Positions 6,604 through 13,669 of a stretch of 13,985 nt of DNA are shown piece after piece. The DNA comes from Clostridiaceae bacterium (GTDB taxonomy: Bacteria; Bacillota; Clostridia; Oscillospirales; Acutalibacteraceae). Both the position numbers and the translations under genes were made by a program. Within the stretch, counting starts at the first letter, position 1; each line of letters starts with the position of its first letter. The stretch spans positions 1-13,985 of the forward strand of contig CAJGCA010000045.1 in NCBI GenBank assembly GCA_904501705.1, read 5' to 3'. The notes under the pieces were generated by a model. That model was not told where the DNA came from. It searched no databases and worked only from the letters and a program-made list of their open reading frames with translations.

Positions 6604-8043
6604 TTAGTAGGCTTTGCCCCAATACACCATATGCTTCGCAGGTTTGCCGCAGCAGACACAGGTGTCCGCGAGGTGCTCCTGTGCAAACGGGATGCAGCGC
6701 GAGCCGACGCCCGTGATCTCCTTGACCTTGTCCTCGCATTCCTCGTCGCCGCACCACATCGCCTTGATGAAGCCGTCGCCCTTCTCCTCCATAACCGCGG
6801 GGATCTGCTCAATTGCCGTGCAAGCATAGGTGCGCTTTTCACGGTTGGCGAGTGCCTTCGCATAAATGCCGTCGTGGACGTCCTTCAGCAGCTCGGGGAT
6901 GCGCTTCTCGAGTTCATCCAGCGACACAACGATCTTTTCGCGGTTGTCGCGGCGCACGATGACGCACTGGTTCTGCTCGATGTCGCGCGGGCCGATCTCC
7001 AAACGCAGCGGCACACCCTTCATCTCATATTCCGCAAACTTCCAGCCGGGGCTGTTGTCGCTGTCGTCCAGCTTGACGCGGGCGATCTTCGCCAGACGCG
7101 CTTTGAGTTCGGCGGCCTTATCGAGTACGCCGGGCTTATGCTGGGCGATGGGCAGAATAACCACCTGAATCGGCGCAACCGCAGGCGGCAGCACCAAACC
7201 GTTGTCGTCGCCGTGGGTCATAATGATCGCGCCAATCAGACGGGTGGTCACACCCCACGAGGTCTCGTGGACGTACTGCTGCTGATTATTCTTATCAGTG
7301 AACTGGATATCAAACGCTCTGGCAAAGCCGTCGCCGAAATAGTGCGACGTGCCCGCCTGCAACGCCTTGCCGTCATGCATCAGCGCCTCGATGCAATAGG
7401 TCGCCTCCGCGCCCGCGAACTTATCGCTATCGGTCTTGCGGCCCTGCACGACGGGCATCGCGAGCGACTCCTCGCAGAAGCGGGTATAGACGTTCAGCAT
7501 CTGCTCGGTCTCGGCGATCGCCTCCTCAGCGGTGGCGTGGACGGTGTGACCCTCCTGCCACAAAAACTCGCGCGAGCGCAGGAAAGGACGGGTAGTCTTC
7601 TCCCAACGCACAACGCTCACCCACTGATTATACAGCTTCGGCAGATCGCGGTAGGAATGCACGATGTTCGCGAAATGCTCGCAGAACAGCGTCTCGGAGG
7701 TCGGGCGCACGCACAGGCGCTCCTCGAGCTTCTCGCTGCCGCCGTAGGTCACCCACGCCACCTCGGGCGCAAAGCCCTCGACGTGATCCTTCTCTTTCTG
7801 CAGCAGACTCTCGGGGATGAACATCGGCATATTAACGTTCTCGTGCCCCGTCTCCTTAAACATCCCGTCGAGGATGCGCTGGATATTCTCCCAGATTGCA
7901 TAACCGTACGGACGGATGACCATACAGCCCTTGACGCTGGTGTATTCAATCAATTCCGCCTTTTTAACGATGTCGGTGTACCATTTCGCAAAGTCCTCGT
8001 CCATCGAGGTGATGGCTTCCACCATTTTCTTGTTATCAGCCAT
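6604..8043 (-). CDS. proS: Prolyl-tRNA synthetase, type 3 (archaeal/eukaryote-like)
   Basis: Charges tRNA-Pro with proline. The 479-residue class II synthetase has RPTSETLF (113-120), motif 2 within TRPFLRSREFLWQEGH (151-166), and motif 3 GVTTRLIGAII (264-274). An anticodon-binding domain follows (about 290-400), then a C-terminal zinc-type domain with Cys431, Cys436, Cys462 and Cys464/465, ending in a terminal tyrosine. That tail and the lack of the roughly 180-residue editing insertion identify the short type 3 form, not the E. coli type. Deacylation of Ala-tRNA-Pro would then need a separate editing protein. GGAAGGG (8053-8059) precedes the ATG. It is the first gene of the operon; no T-box leader is present, since the 5' UTR is only about 35 nt. 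Confidence 0.97.
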   Translation of the reverse strand: MADNKKMVEAITSMDEDFAKWYTDIVKKAELIEYTSVKGCMVIRPYGYAIWENIQRILDGMFKETGHENVNMPMFIPESLLQKEKDHVEGFAPEVAWVTYGGSEKLEERLCVRPTSETLFCEHFANIVHSYRDLPKLYNQWVSVVRWEKTTRPFLRSREFLWQEGHTVHATAEEAIAETEQMLNVYTRFCEESLAMPVVQGRKTDSDKFAGAEATYCIEALMHDGKALQAGTSHYFGDGFARAFDIQFTDKNNQQQYVHETSWGVTTRLIGAIIMTHGDDNGLVLPPAVAPIQVVILPIAQHKPGVLDKAAELKARLAKIARVKLDDSDNSPGWKFAEYEMKGVPLRLEIGPRDIEQNQCVIVRRDNREKIVVSLDELEKRIPELLKDVHDGIYAKALANREKRTYACTAIEQIPAVMEEKGDGFIKAMWCGDEECEDKVKEITGVGSRCIPFAQEHLADTCVCCGKPAKHMVYWGKAY

Positions 8044-8085
8044 AGTATTTTACCCTTCCTTTTGCCCATAATTATACAGTATATT

Positions 8086-8114
8086 ATTATAGCGGATTTA
8101 TTCGGATTTTTCAA
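8086..8114 (-). promoter_or_regulatory. Sigma-A promoter of the proS-ddl operon
   Basis: On the minus strand TTGAAA (8109-8114), a 17-bp spacer and a perfect TATAAT (8086-8091) lie 42 bases upstream of the proS ATG. All seven genes down to ddl follow with gaps of at most 73 nt and no intervening terminator, so this is probably the main operon promoter. Confidence 0.82.
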
Positions 8115-8195
8115 CCGAAAAGCGTGAAAAGAAGGAAAGTTTTTTGCGCACGGTCATTCACGATCAAAAAAACGCAAAATTTTCGCCTGCTTTTC

Positions 8196-8214
8196 ATAAA
8201 TGCATTGCATTTAT
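8196..8214. repeat. 19-nt palindrome, possible operator
   Basis: ATAAATGCA and TGCATTTAT are perfect inverted copies around a single central T. It lies about 80 bp upstream of the proS -35 element. The short arms and odd-length centre resemble a binding site for a dimeric regulator more than a terminator; no regulator gene is nearby. Confidence 0.5.
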
Positions 8215-8344
8215 CGTCATTGTTCGACCGCAATAAACACTCGAGTCTTTTCAACCAAAAGTTATTTCAACTTGTCAAAAAAGCCGTGGAGAAATTGCCA
8301 TTTCTTACGAATGAAAGAAAATGTAAACCTTGATTTTGATGTGT

Positions 8345-8374
8345 TTTTTCACATTTTCCACCGAGTTTTCCACA
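8345..8374 (+). promoter_or_regulatory. Three tandem DnaA-box-like sites
   Basis: TTTTTCACA (8345-8353), TTTTCCACC (8354-8362) and TTTTCCACA (8366-8374) lie head to tail. The first and third match the relaxed DnaA-box consensus TTWTNCACA; the second has one mismatch at the last base. They sit in a T-rich tract. In AT-rich DNA single matches arise easily, so only the clustering is suggestive. Confidence 0.3.
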
Positions 8375-8521
8375 CGTTTTTGGCAAAATACCATTTTTTT
8401 CGCAAAGGAATTTCTTTACGATCTGTATATTTTGGGTTTTTTTACACGCAAAAAATGCATAAGCATTGCAGATAAGCTCATAATAAAACGACGATTTTTG
8501 CTTAGCAAAAGGAGAGCATGT

Positions 8522-8797
8522 ATGATCAAAGGAATCAACCGACAGATGATCGAAGTCACGCACACAGGCAGCCCGTATTTTGAACGCGCGTTTCTGGTCG
8601 TGCGCACGGGCAGCAGCCAGCCGAGCGAGGAGATGCTGCAGAGCATGGCAAAAAAAGTCGTGCAGCAAGCAGACACCTACGCGGGTCTGCGCCGCCAGCG
8701 GGCGCGACTGTGGGTGCGCCGCATCGCGTGGAGTGCTGGCTGTGCCGTCAGCGGCGCGGGGCTGCTGTGGCTAATACAGACCGTCCTGTACGGATAA
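8522..8797 (+). CDS. Small membrane-anchored protein of unknown function
   Basis: A 91-residue protein and the only plus-strand gene here. Residues 1-60 are soluble and polar (MIKGINRQMIEVTHTGSPYF, then ERAFLVVR). An Arg-rich stretch follows (RRQRARLWVRR, 57-67), then one hydrophobic segment to the C-terminus (about 68-89), so it is probably tail-anchored with its N-terminus in the cytosol by the positive-inside rule. The start is fixed by AAAAGGAG (8507-8514) seven bases upstream of the ATG; the frame is open further upstream but there the sequence is AT-rich and non-coding. From memory it resembles a small conserved clostridial family without assigned function. It is divergent from proS and convergent with the beta-helix gene. 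I do not recognise a function. Confidence 0.75.
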   Translation: MIKGINRQMIEVTHTGSPYFERAFLVVRTGSSQPSEEMLQSMAKKVVQQADTYAGLRRQRARLWVRRIAWSAGCAVSGAGLLWLIQTVLYG

Positions 8798-8804
8798 AAG
8801 AGCA

Positions 8805-8836
8805 ACGCCCCCGAGAAGGATGCTTCTCGGGGGCGT
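8805..8836. terminator. Terminator between convergent genes
   Basis: A perfect 14-bp stem (ACGCCCCCGAGAAG / CTTCTCGGGGGCGT) closes on a 4-nt loop. On the minus strand it is followed by TGCTCTTTTA and lies 6 nt after the beta-helix gene stop. It is also 8 nt after the small gene's stop on the plus strand, but there no T-run follows, so termination should be stronger for the minus strand. Confidence 0.82.
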
Positions 8837-8841
8837 GCCGG

Positions 8842-11800
8842 TTAGCCGATGGTCGATGCCCAGCTATAGGTCGAGAGTGCGCCTCCGACCGTGCCATTGG
8901 TATGACCGTTCCAATCAGCGGATCTGTCATATACCACTGCATCAGTGCCGTTCTGCTTGACATTCCAGTTCCAGATATACATTTCAGTGCCGACGGGGGC
9001 CGAAATATACGGGATAAACTGACCTGCACGGTCGCCGTTGCCTACATTCGTACAGGTAATCCAAGTCACCGTGTGATGTCCCGCGGCGGTCGGCAATGAT
9101 CGAGAGCCGCCAAGCGTCTGCATAAATCCCGAAACGGAATCTAAGTTCAGTGACGCTACGTCCTGCGGCAGATAGTACTCAAAGGTGACGGTGTACGCCG
9201 TCGACGCATCCACGCCACCAAAGTACCAACCAGGATTAGGCGACCACCGCGTGGTGGCGGCACCGTTATTCTCAGGGAAGACGATCTCAGTAACAGTGGG
9301 ATCTGTGACCTGCGTACCAGCAGTATTGACTGTTACATAGAACGCTGCTGTCTTATCGCCGTAGGTTACAGTCACCGTCTTGGTCCCCGCTGTTGACGAA
9401 TCAAATCCACTAAGCATGTAGCCGCTCGTGATCGGCACAAAGGAATTATCGCTGTAGACCTCGGCAAGCGTTAGCCCGCTCGTGTCCAGTGTATCACCGA
9501 TCGTGTACAGAATTTTAGTCGGCGCAGAAGTGATCGACACGGACGTGACCGTTACGCCTTCCAGCTGCACTGCCTTCGGAGCGGTATCGACCGCGGCAAC
9601 GCTAGCCTTCATCTGTGCGTAGGTATTAGAAGGCAACACAAACTGATTAAGATTATTCCAGCCGCTAACATCGGTGTCCACCTGCAGAGCAACCGATGAC
9701 TTCGGTCCGTCGTGCTGATTCCAAGTATTGCCTGTAACAATGGGACCGCGATTTTGTGCGTCATTAACATATGCCGCAACCAACAGGAAACGGTAAGAGA
9801 TGTCGAGAATGTTATCGCGGATGATTACGTTCTGACAGGGGTTCACGCGAAGCCAATAATTGATGGACGAGGCCACACTGTCGTTCGAGCCGTAGCGGTT
9901 ATTAACACCGAATCCATAACCCGCAAAGCGCAGCATATTGTCCTCATAGACACAATCCTTGATGAGACCGTTCTCTTTGCCAGTAAATATCTCAATGTTA
10001 TAAGTGCAATACTCGATGAGGTTATTCTTCACCGTAATATTAAGGTGAGTAGCATTGCCGCTGCCTTGATTGGTGTAGCCCGCATCATAGCACTGGTAGA
10101 TCCAGTTGTTCTCCACCAGCACGTCCGAAGCATGGGTGTAGAATTCAATGCCGTTGCCGTAACGCACGCTTTCATCGAGCATACTGCCGCCGATATAGCC
10201 AATCTCACAGTTGGTAACGGTAATATTCTCCGCGCGACCGAAAACGATGCCGTGTGCGCCCGTGTATTTGATACATAGGTTGTCGATAGTGACGTCCTCT
10301 ATGTCTATCTCGCTATTCGCCGTACTATTTGCCGCAACAAATATGTGGTTGTTCGGGCAAAACTCAATACTGTCAAACAGCGCGCCGGGGTTGCCATGCG
10401 CATAATACATCACGATATAGCCGTTAGTTCTGTCGTGATAATACTGATAGTCGCTCGTCAGATTAGCAATGGTCATCAGCGTGGGATCACAGATCTTATA
10501 ATCACTCGCGCACACCTCACCGTGCTCAAATACAATGTTACCCACGTCCGACATACTGCCGACATTGACACGCCAGATATTGGTCGTGACTGACTCCCAC
10601 AGGGACGCATCAGCGTAATTGCGAGGACCCGCATACAGACATGGCTTCGAACCCGTACCGTACGCGCCATAGCTGACACCAGATACCATGCGGGTCGTGC
10701 CGCGGTACACACCGCCACGCTCAAACAGCACGACGTCACCCGCCTGCAGTTTGGATGAGTTCGCCGCAACCGCATCGGTGGAATACCACGCGGTCGCGGG
10801 AGTCAGACCGTCGTTGCTATTACTACCTGTATAGGAGACGTAGTAAGTCGTACCGACAGTCGAAGCGATCACCTCATCCGCGGCATTCACGATTCTCAAT
10901 CGCATGGCTTCCGCCTGTGTATCATATACACTGTGCTTTTCACTATAGCGAATGGCGGCATTGCCGCTCACAGGAAGCTCGCGCTCTGTCTCCTCATCAT
11001 CGCCGTCATCCGCCGTATACCAATCGTAGGTATAAAGCTGATTCCCGCTGACAGGGGTGATGGCGGATGACACCGTGCCGCTGACCGAAGAGGTACAGTT
11101 GCCCTCCATTCCGAGATGATCCACGCGATAGTTCCAAATGTACAACTTGATCGGCGTATCCGAGGTGATGCGCGGTACAAACTGTCCAGCCTTGTTACCA
11201 CTGCCAGCCGAGGAATATGTCGTCCAACTAAAGCTGTGCAGACCCACAGAGCCGTCCAACACGTTACTTCCGCTGACCGTCGTCATCCCACCCGAAACCG
11301 AAGTGAACGCCAGTGAATTGGCTACCGACGGGACATAATAGTCAAATGTGACGGTATATGCCGACGTAGCATCAACACCACCGAAATACATCCCCTTGGA
11401 CTCGGTCCAGCTCTTTGGGGATTCAACTGTCGCACCCAAGAAATCCATCTCCAACACAAACGGCGACTGCATATGCTCGTACCACGGATAGCCGGTGATC
11501 GCCGCGCCTGCGGTAACCTTCGCCGTGCGCCACGTGGCTGCCTGGCTGACGCTGCCTGATGCTGCAGCACCACCGATCGTACAGTGATAGTTCCACATAT
11601 ACAGCGTCGTTGCGCCCGTGCTGGTCAAACGAGGCGCAAAGGTGCCACCACTCGCCGAGGTGGTCACCACCATTGTAAAGGTATTATAGCCGGGGCGCAG
11701 GGTCATTGCATCACTGCCCGCGAGACGAGTAATGAAACCCGCCACCGAACTAAAGGTGACCGTCTGTCCATACGGCAGATAGTAATCAAAACTCACCGTA

Positions 11801-12006
11801 TACGGATTCGTTTCACTCTGCGACGAACTGCGATAGACCGCATCGCACCAACTGTTTTCTGTTGCAGTGAATGCGATCTCTGTCACTACGGTATCCGACG
11901 GCGGCAATTCGCCCTCGGCAGCCGACGGCAGCGAAATGCGGCCCAGCATAGGAAAAGCCGACAAACAGAACAATACACTCATGAAAAATGCCCAGATTCG
12001 TTTCAT
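8842..12006 (-). CDS. Secreted multidomain parallel beta-helix protein
   Basis: A 1054-residue exported protein, probably acting on or binding extracellular polysaccharide. Order: signal peptide (1-30, cleavage likely after SAA); module A (about 41-177); module B (185-331); acidic linker (332-342); right-handed parallel beta-helix (about 385-790); bacterial Ig-like domain (815-893); module C (904-1054). The helix region opens with YYVSYTGSNSNDGLTPATAW and GDVVLFERGGVYRG, typical of pectate-lyase-like helices, and continues with repeated N-V/I-T-V-x-N-x strands. Modules A-C share TVxFxYYxP, SVxG and LYxWNxxV motifs. I cannot point to catalytic residues, so lyase, hydrolase or pure binding are all open. 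There is no dockerin, sortase signal or surface-layer repeat, so it may be released freely. AAGGAGG (12014-12020) seven bases upstream sets the start. It is flanked by its own promoter and terminator. Confidence 0.9.
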   Translation of the reverse strand: MKRIWAFFMSVLFCLSAFPMLGRISLPSAAEGELPPSDTVVTEIAFTATENSWCDAVYRSSSQSETNPYTVSFDYYLPYGQTVTFSSVAGFITRLAGSDAMTLRPGYNTFTMVVTTSASGGTFAPRLTSTGATTLYMWNYHCTIGGAAASGSVSQAATWRTAKVTAGAAITGYPWYEHMQSPFVLEMDFLGATVESPKSWTESKGMYFGGVDATSAYTVTFDYYVPSVANSLAFTSVSGGMTTVSGSNVLDGSVGLHSFSWTTYSSAGSGNKAGQFVPRITSDTPIKLYIWNYRVDHLGMEGNCTSSVSGTVSSAITPVSGNQLYTYDWYTADDGDDEETERELPVSGNAAIRYSEKHSVYDTQAEAMRLRIVNAADEVIASTVGTTYYVSYTGSNSNDGLTPATAWYSTDAVAANSSKLQAGDVVLFERGGVYRGTTRMVSGVSYGAYGTGSKPCLYAGPRNYADASLWESVTTNIWRVNVGSMSDVGNIVFEHGEVCASDYKICDPTLMTIANLTSDYQYYHDRTNGYIVMYYAHGNPGALFDSIEFCPNNHIFVAANSTANSEIDIEDVTIDNLCIKYTGAHGIVFGRAENITVTNCEIGYIGGSMLDESVRYGNGIEFYTHASDVLVENNWIYQCYDAGYTNQGSGNATHLNITVKNNLIEYCTYNIEIFTGKENGLIKDCVYEDNMLRFAGYGFGVNNRYGSNDSVASSINYWLRVNPCQNVIIRDNILDISYRFLLVAAYVNDAQNRGPIVTGNTWNQHDGPKSSVALQVDTDVSGWNNLNQFVLPSNTYAQMKASVAAVDTAPKAVQLEGVTVTSVSITSAPTKILYTIGDTLDTSGLTLAEVYSDNSFVPITSGYMLSGFDSSTAGTKTVTVTYGDKTAAFYVTVNTAGTQVTDPTVTEIVFPENNGAATTRWSPNPGWYFGGVDASTAYTVTFEYYLPQDVASLNLDSVSGFMQTLGGSRSLPTAAGHHTVTWITCTNVGNGDRAGQFIPYISAPVGTEMYIWNWNVKQNGTDAVVYDRSADWNGHTNGTVGGALSTYSWASTIG
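8845..9297 (-). repeat. Module C of the beta-helix protein
   Basis: C-terminal copy (residues about 904-1054) of a module found three times in this protein. It contains YFGGVDASTAYTVTFEYYLP, then SVSGFMQTLGGS, AGQFIPYIS and MYIWNWNV. It is closest to module B, also in DNA sequence around 9180-9232 versus 11340-11392. Confidence 0.75.
11014..11454 (-). repeat. Module B of the beta-helix protein
   Basis: Second copy (residues about 185-331): MYFGGVDATSAYTVTFDYYV, SVSGGMTTVSGS, AGQFVPRIT and LYIWNYRV, ending in VSGTVSSA and YDWYT. Module C matches it almost motif for motif. Confidence 0.75.
11476..11886 (-). repeat. Module A of the beta-helix protein
   Basis: First and most diverged copy (residues about 41-177): YTVSFDYYLPYGQTVTF, SVAGFITRLAGS, FAPRLTS and LYMWNYHC, ending in SGSVSQAA. 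It lacks the YFGGVD lead-in seen in B and C. Confidence 0.65.
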
Positions 12007-12071
12007 TATGGATCCTCCTTATTAATTTTTTGGAACGTCCCCTAATTATTGTTGCGCACCATGGCTTCTAT

Positions 12072-12100
12072 AGTATGCCATAATTGGCATATTTTGTCAA
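12072..12100 (-). promoter_or_regulatory. Promoter of the beta-helix gene with palindromic operator
   Basis: The minus strand has a perfect TTGACA (12095-12100), a 17-bp spacer and CATACT (12072-12077, four of six matches to the -10). A perfect inverted repeat, TATGCCA-taat-TGGCATA (12074-12091), fills the spacer and overlaps the -10. A repressor bound there would exclude RNA polymerase, fitting substrate-induced expression of a polysaccharide-utilisation gene. The leader is about 60 nt long. Confidence 0.7.
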
Positions 12101-12164
12101 TACCAAATTGTTTGCGGTTTTTTTGTGTGCTTTGTCTAACTTTCGTCTCGCCCGACAAATAAAG

Positions 12165-12194
12165 AACCGCCTCAGAATATCCTCTGAGGCGGTT
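12165..12194 (-). terminator. Terminator after the GH43-like gene
   Basis: A perfect 12-bp stem AACCGCCTCAGA / TCTGAGGCGGTT around a 6-nt loop, followed on the minus strand by CTTTATTTG. It starts 8 nt after the GH43-like stop and separates that gene from the beta-helix gene, which has its own promoter further downstream. Confidence 0.85.
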
Positions 12195-12202
12195 TTGGCT
12201 AT

Positions 12203-13261
12203 TTATTGAAACTCTTCGATTGTCCACTCATCGCGCCAATAAATTTTCGGCACATCGTTCTCAAACACGATCGGCAGCCACACGTAGTCCGCAAGTGCGG
12301 TGGGCTTGGCGGTAAGCTCCTGCATCGGCAGGCTCTTGATCCACGCGCGGCGTTCCTCGCTCATCGGGTAGTCGGGGTCAAAGCGCGCAGCGTAATACTC
12401 CACGCCGTTCGGCATATCGTCCCGCAGATCTACCAGCCAACGATCCGCCATCGCGATGTACAGATCGTCGATGGTCGGGTGCTTAAAGATGCAGGAAATC
12501 TGGCTGTCAAAGGAAGTCTTCTTGGCATCGTCCACGTGCGGGTCACCGATAATCGTCCACTCGCCGTGGATGTCGTCGAAGGTTGCGGTCTCCGACGGGT
12601 TCGGAAACTTTGCCGAGGTACCGGAGGTAATAACATAGCCCTTGCCTTTACGGAAGAAGACGGCGGGTGCCTCGCGCACATACGGCGGGTACGGACGCTC
12701 ATAGTGCGTGGAATAGGTCAGTGTGGTGTCGAGATAGTCGTCGGTCAGATCCATCACAATCATATTGGAATGCGGCTGCTCAAACACGATCACCGCGTGA
12801 CCGTCCTCGAATTTGACGAGGTCAAAGTCGCCCGAGTTCATTCCGCCGGGATGTAACTTCTTGTTGACAAACTCGAAGGGGCCCTTAATGCTGTCGCTGA
12901 CCGCGACGGTCATATACTGGCATTCCGGGGTCATAATCTTCATCCAGAGAACGTATTGCTTCGTCTTGTCGTTATATAAGATGTGTGGGCGATCCATCTT
13001 ACTGTCGGGATGCATCGGGTTATCAGGATCGTCAGGCGTCGGTAGCATAATAATGCCCTCGTCCTTCCAGTTGTAGAGATCGTTCGAGGAGTACAGCCGC
13101 ACTCCCCAATGCCAGATCTCCCACTCGGAGAGGCTCTTCTCCTTGTTCTCACCATACCAGTAATACTTTCCGTCGGCAATGAGCATATAGCCCGCGTGCG
13201 CTTGAATACGGTTGCCGTTGGTGTCCAGCCACGGTTGGCCGGGCTTAATGGATGTGTACAT
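12203..13261 (-). CDS. GH43-like glycoside hydrolase, resembling exo-beta-1,3-galactanases
   Basis: A 352-residue five-bladed beta-propeller protein without a signal peptide, so probably cytosolic and acting on imported oligosaccharides. The N-terminus LDTNGNRIQAHAGYMLIADG (12-31) and KYYWYGENKE (32-41), then YSSNDLYNWKDEG (57-69), the D-R-P-x-I-L-Y-N segment (90-97), REAPAVFF (196-203), SGTSAKFPNPSE (213-224), the SQ pair at 253-254 and MADRW (271-275) match the pattern of galactan 1,3-beta-galactosidases (GH43 subfamily 24-like). By that comparison Glu197 is the likely general acid and Gln254 stands where this subfamily has glutamine instead of the usual Asp base. Asp90 occupies a position where I expect Glu. 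The substrate is inferred, not shown. AGGGGG lies eight bases before the ATG; the gene is monocistronic. Confidence 0.85.
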   Translation of the reverse strand: MYTSIKPGQPWLDTNGNRIQAHAGYMLIADGKYYWYGENKEKSLSEWEIWHWGVRLYSSNDLYNWKDEGIIMLPTPDDPDNPMHPDSKMDRPHILYNDKTKQYVLWMKIMTPECQYMTVAVSDSIKGPFEFVNKKLHPGGMNSGDFDLVKFEDGHAVIVFEQPHSNMIVMDLTDDYLDTTLTYSTHYERPYPPYVREAPAVFFRKGKGYVITSGTSAKFPNPSETATFDDIHGEWTIIGDPHVDDAKKTSFDSQISCIFKHPTIDDLYIAMADRWLVDLRDDMPNGVEYYAARFDPDYPMSEERRAWIKSLPMQELTAKPTALADYVWLPIVFENDVPKIYWRDEWTIEEFQ

Positions 13262-13290
13262 ATATCCGTCCCCCTATGTTTTATAGGAAT

Positions 13291-13319
13291 ATTATAGCAG
13301 ATGATCGATCACATTGCAA
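13291..13319 (-). promoter_or_regulatory. Promoter of the GH43-like gene
   Basis: On the minus strand TTGCAA (13314-13319), a 17-bp spacer and a perfect TATAAT (13291-13296) lie 29 bases before the ATG. The spacer holds the 10-bp palindrome TGATCGATCA (13302-13311), a possible operator. A second TATAAT at 13350-13355 lacks a good -35. Confidence 0.75.
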
Positions 13320-13405
13320 TTCCAATTACGCAATTTTTCTTAGACGATTATTATATCATAAATGTATAGGATGATTGCGAGCTCATCTTTATATTGGCGT
13401 CTACG

Positions 13406-13507
13406 TGACTTCGCAAAGCGAAGTCATTGAAATACGTTTCTTGACGGCTTAGACAGCCGTCATTTCGCCTATCGGCGAAACCGAAAGTATTTGCGGTATC
13501 GCAATAC
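13406..13507. repeat. Array of four short hairpins
   Basis: Four perfect or near-perfect inverted repeats follow each other: TGACTTCGC-aaa-GCGAAGTCA (13406-13426), TGACGGCT-tagac-AGCCGTCA (13442-13462), TTTCGCC-tatc-GGCGAAA (13463-13480), and TTGCG-gtat-CGCAA (13491-13504), extendable to GTAT...ATAC with one bulge. Arms differ in sequence, loops are 3-5 nt, and two units abut directly. None has a T-run like a terminator. The array starts just past the rRNA terminator; no coding frame explains it. Confidence 0.75.
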
Positions 13508-13508
13508 A

Positions 13509-13553
13509 ACAAGCAAAGACCCCCACGATATAATCGTGGGGGTCTTTGCTTGT
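13509..13553. terminator. rRNA operon terminator with 21-bp stem
   Basis: A perfect 21-bp stem with a 3-nt loop (13530-13532). The inner GACCCCCACGAT / ATCGTGGGGGTC core is followed in both directions by TTTGCTTGT, so the outer part of the stem doubles as the T-rich tail. It begins directly at the 3' end of 5S rRNA on the minus strand. Confidence 0.88.

Positions 13554-13669
<116 letters not shown>

Larger units (their letters stand above)
8115..8521. other. AT-rich divergent intergenic region
   Basis: About 400 bases between the proS promoter and the plus-strand small gene, clearly richer in A/T than its surroundings and with no convincing coding frame. It contains a 19-nt palindrome (8196-8214), three DnaA-box-like words (8345-8374), several runs of T, and a small stem TTTTGC/GCAAAA (8496-8510) that overlaps the ribosome binding site at 8507-8514. 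CATAAT at 8480-8485 could be a -10 for the small gene, but no good -35 accompanies it. Confidence 0.6.

Noticed and set aside
6584..6607. Inverted repeat TCACT-A-AGTGA and a weak stem at the proS stop
   Set aside because: Short, interrupted pairing without a T-run; not convincing as a terminator, and the operon seems to continue through it.
8044..8085. T-box or other riboswitch in front of proS
   Set aside because: The distance from promoter to start codon leaves only about 35 nt of leader, too short for a T-box.
6631..8127. Long plus-strand open frame (498 codons) opposite proS
   Set aside because: It is the antisense shadow of a clearly real proS gene; the GC-rich third positions keep the opposite frame open, and its translation matches nothing.
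8124..8333. Possible 69-residue plus-strand protein in the divergent region
   Set aside because: It starts with GTG without a ribosome binding site, overlaps the proS -35 region upstream, and has the composition of AT-rich non-coding DNA.
12042..12227. Minus-strand 61-codon frame between the GH43-like and beta-helix genes
   Set aside because: It overlaps the end of the GH43-like gene, runs through that gene's terminator and covers the next promoter; no ribosome binding site.
13406..13507. CRISPR array in the hairpin cluster
   Set aside because: The palindromes have different sequences and no regular spacers, and no cas gene is present.
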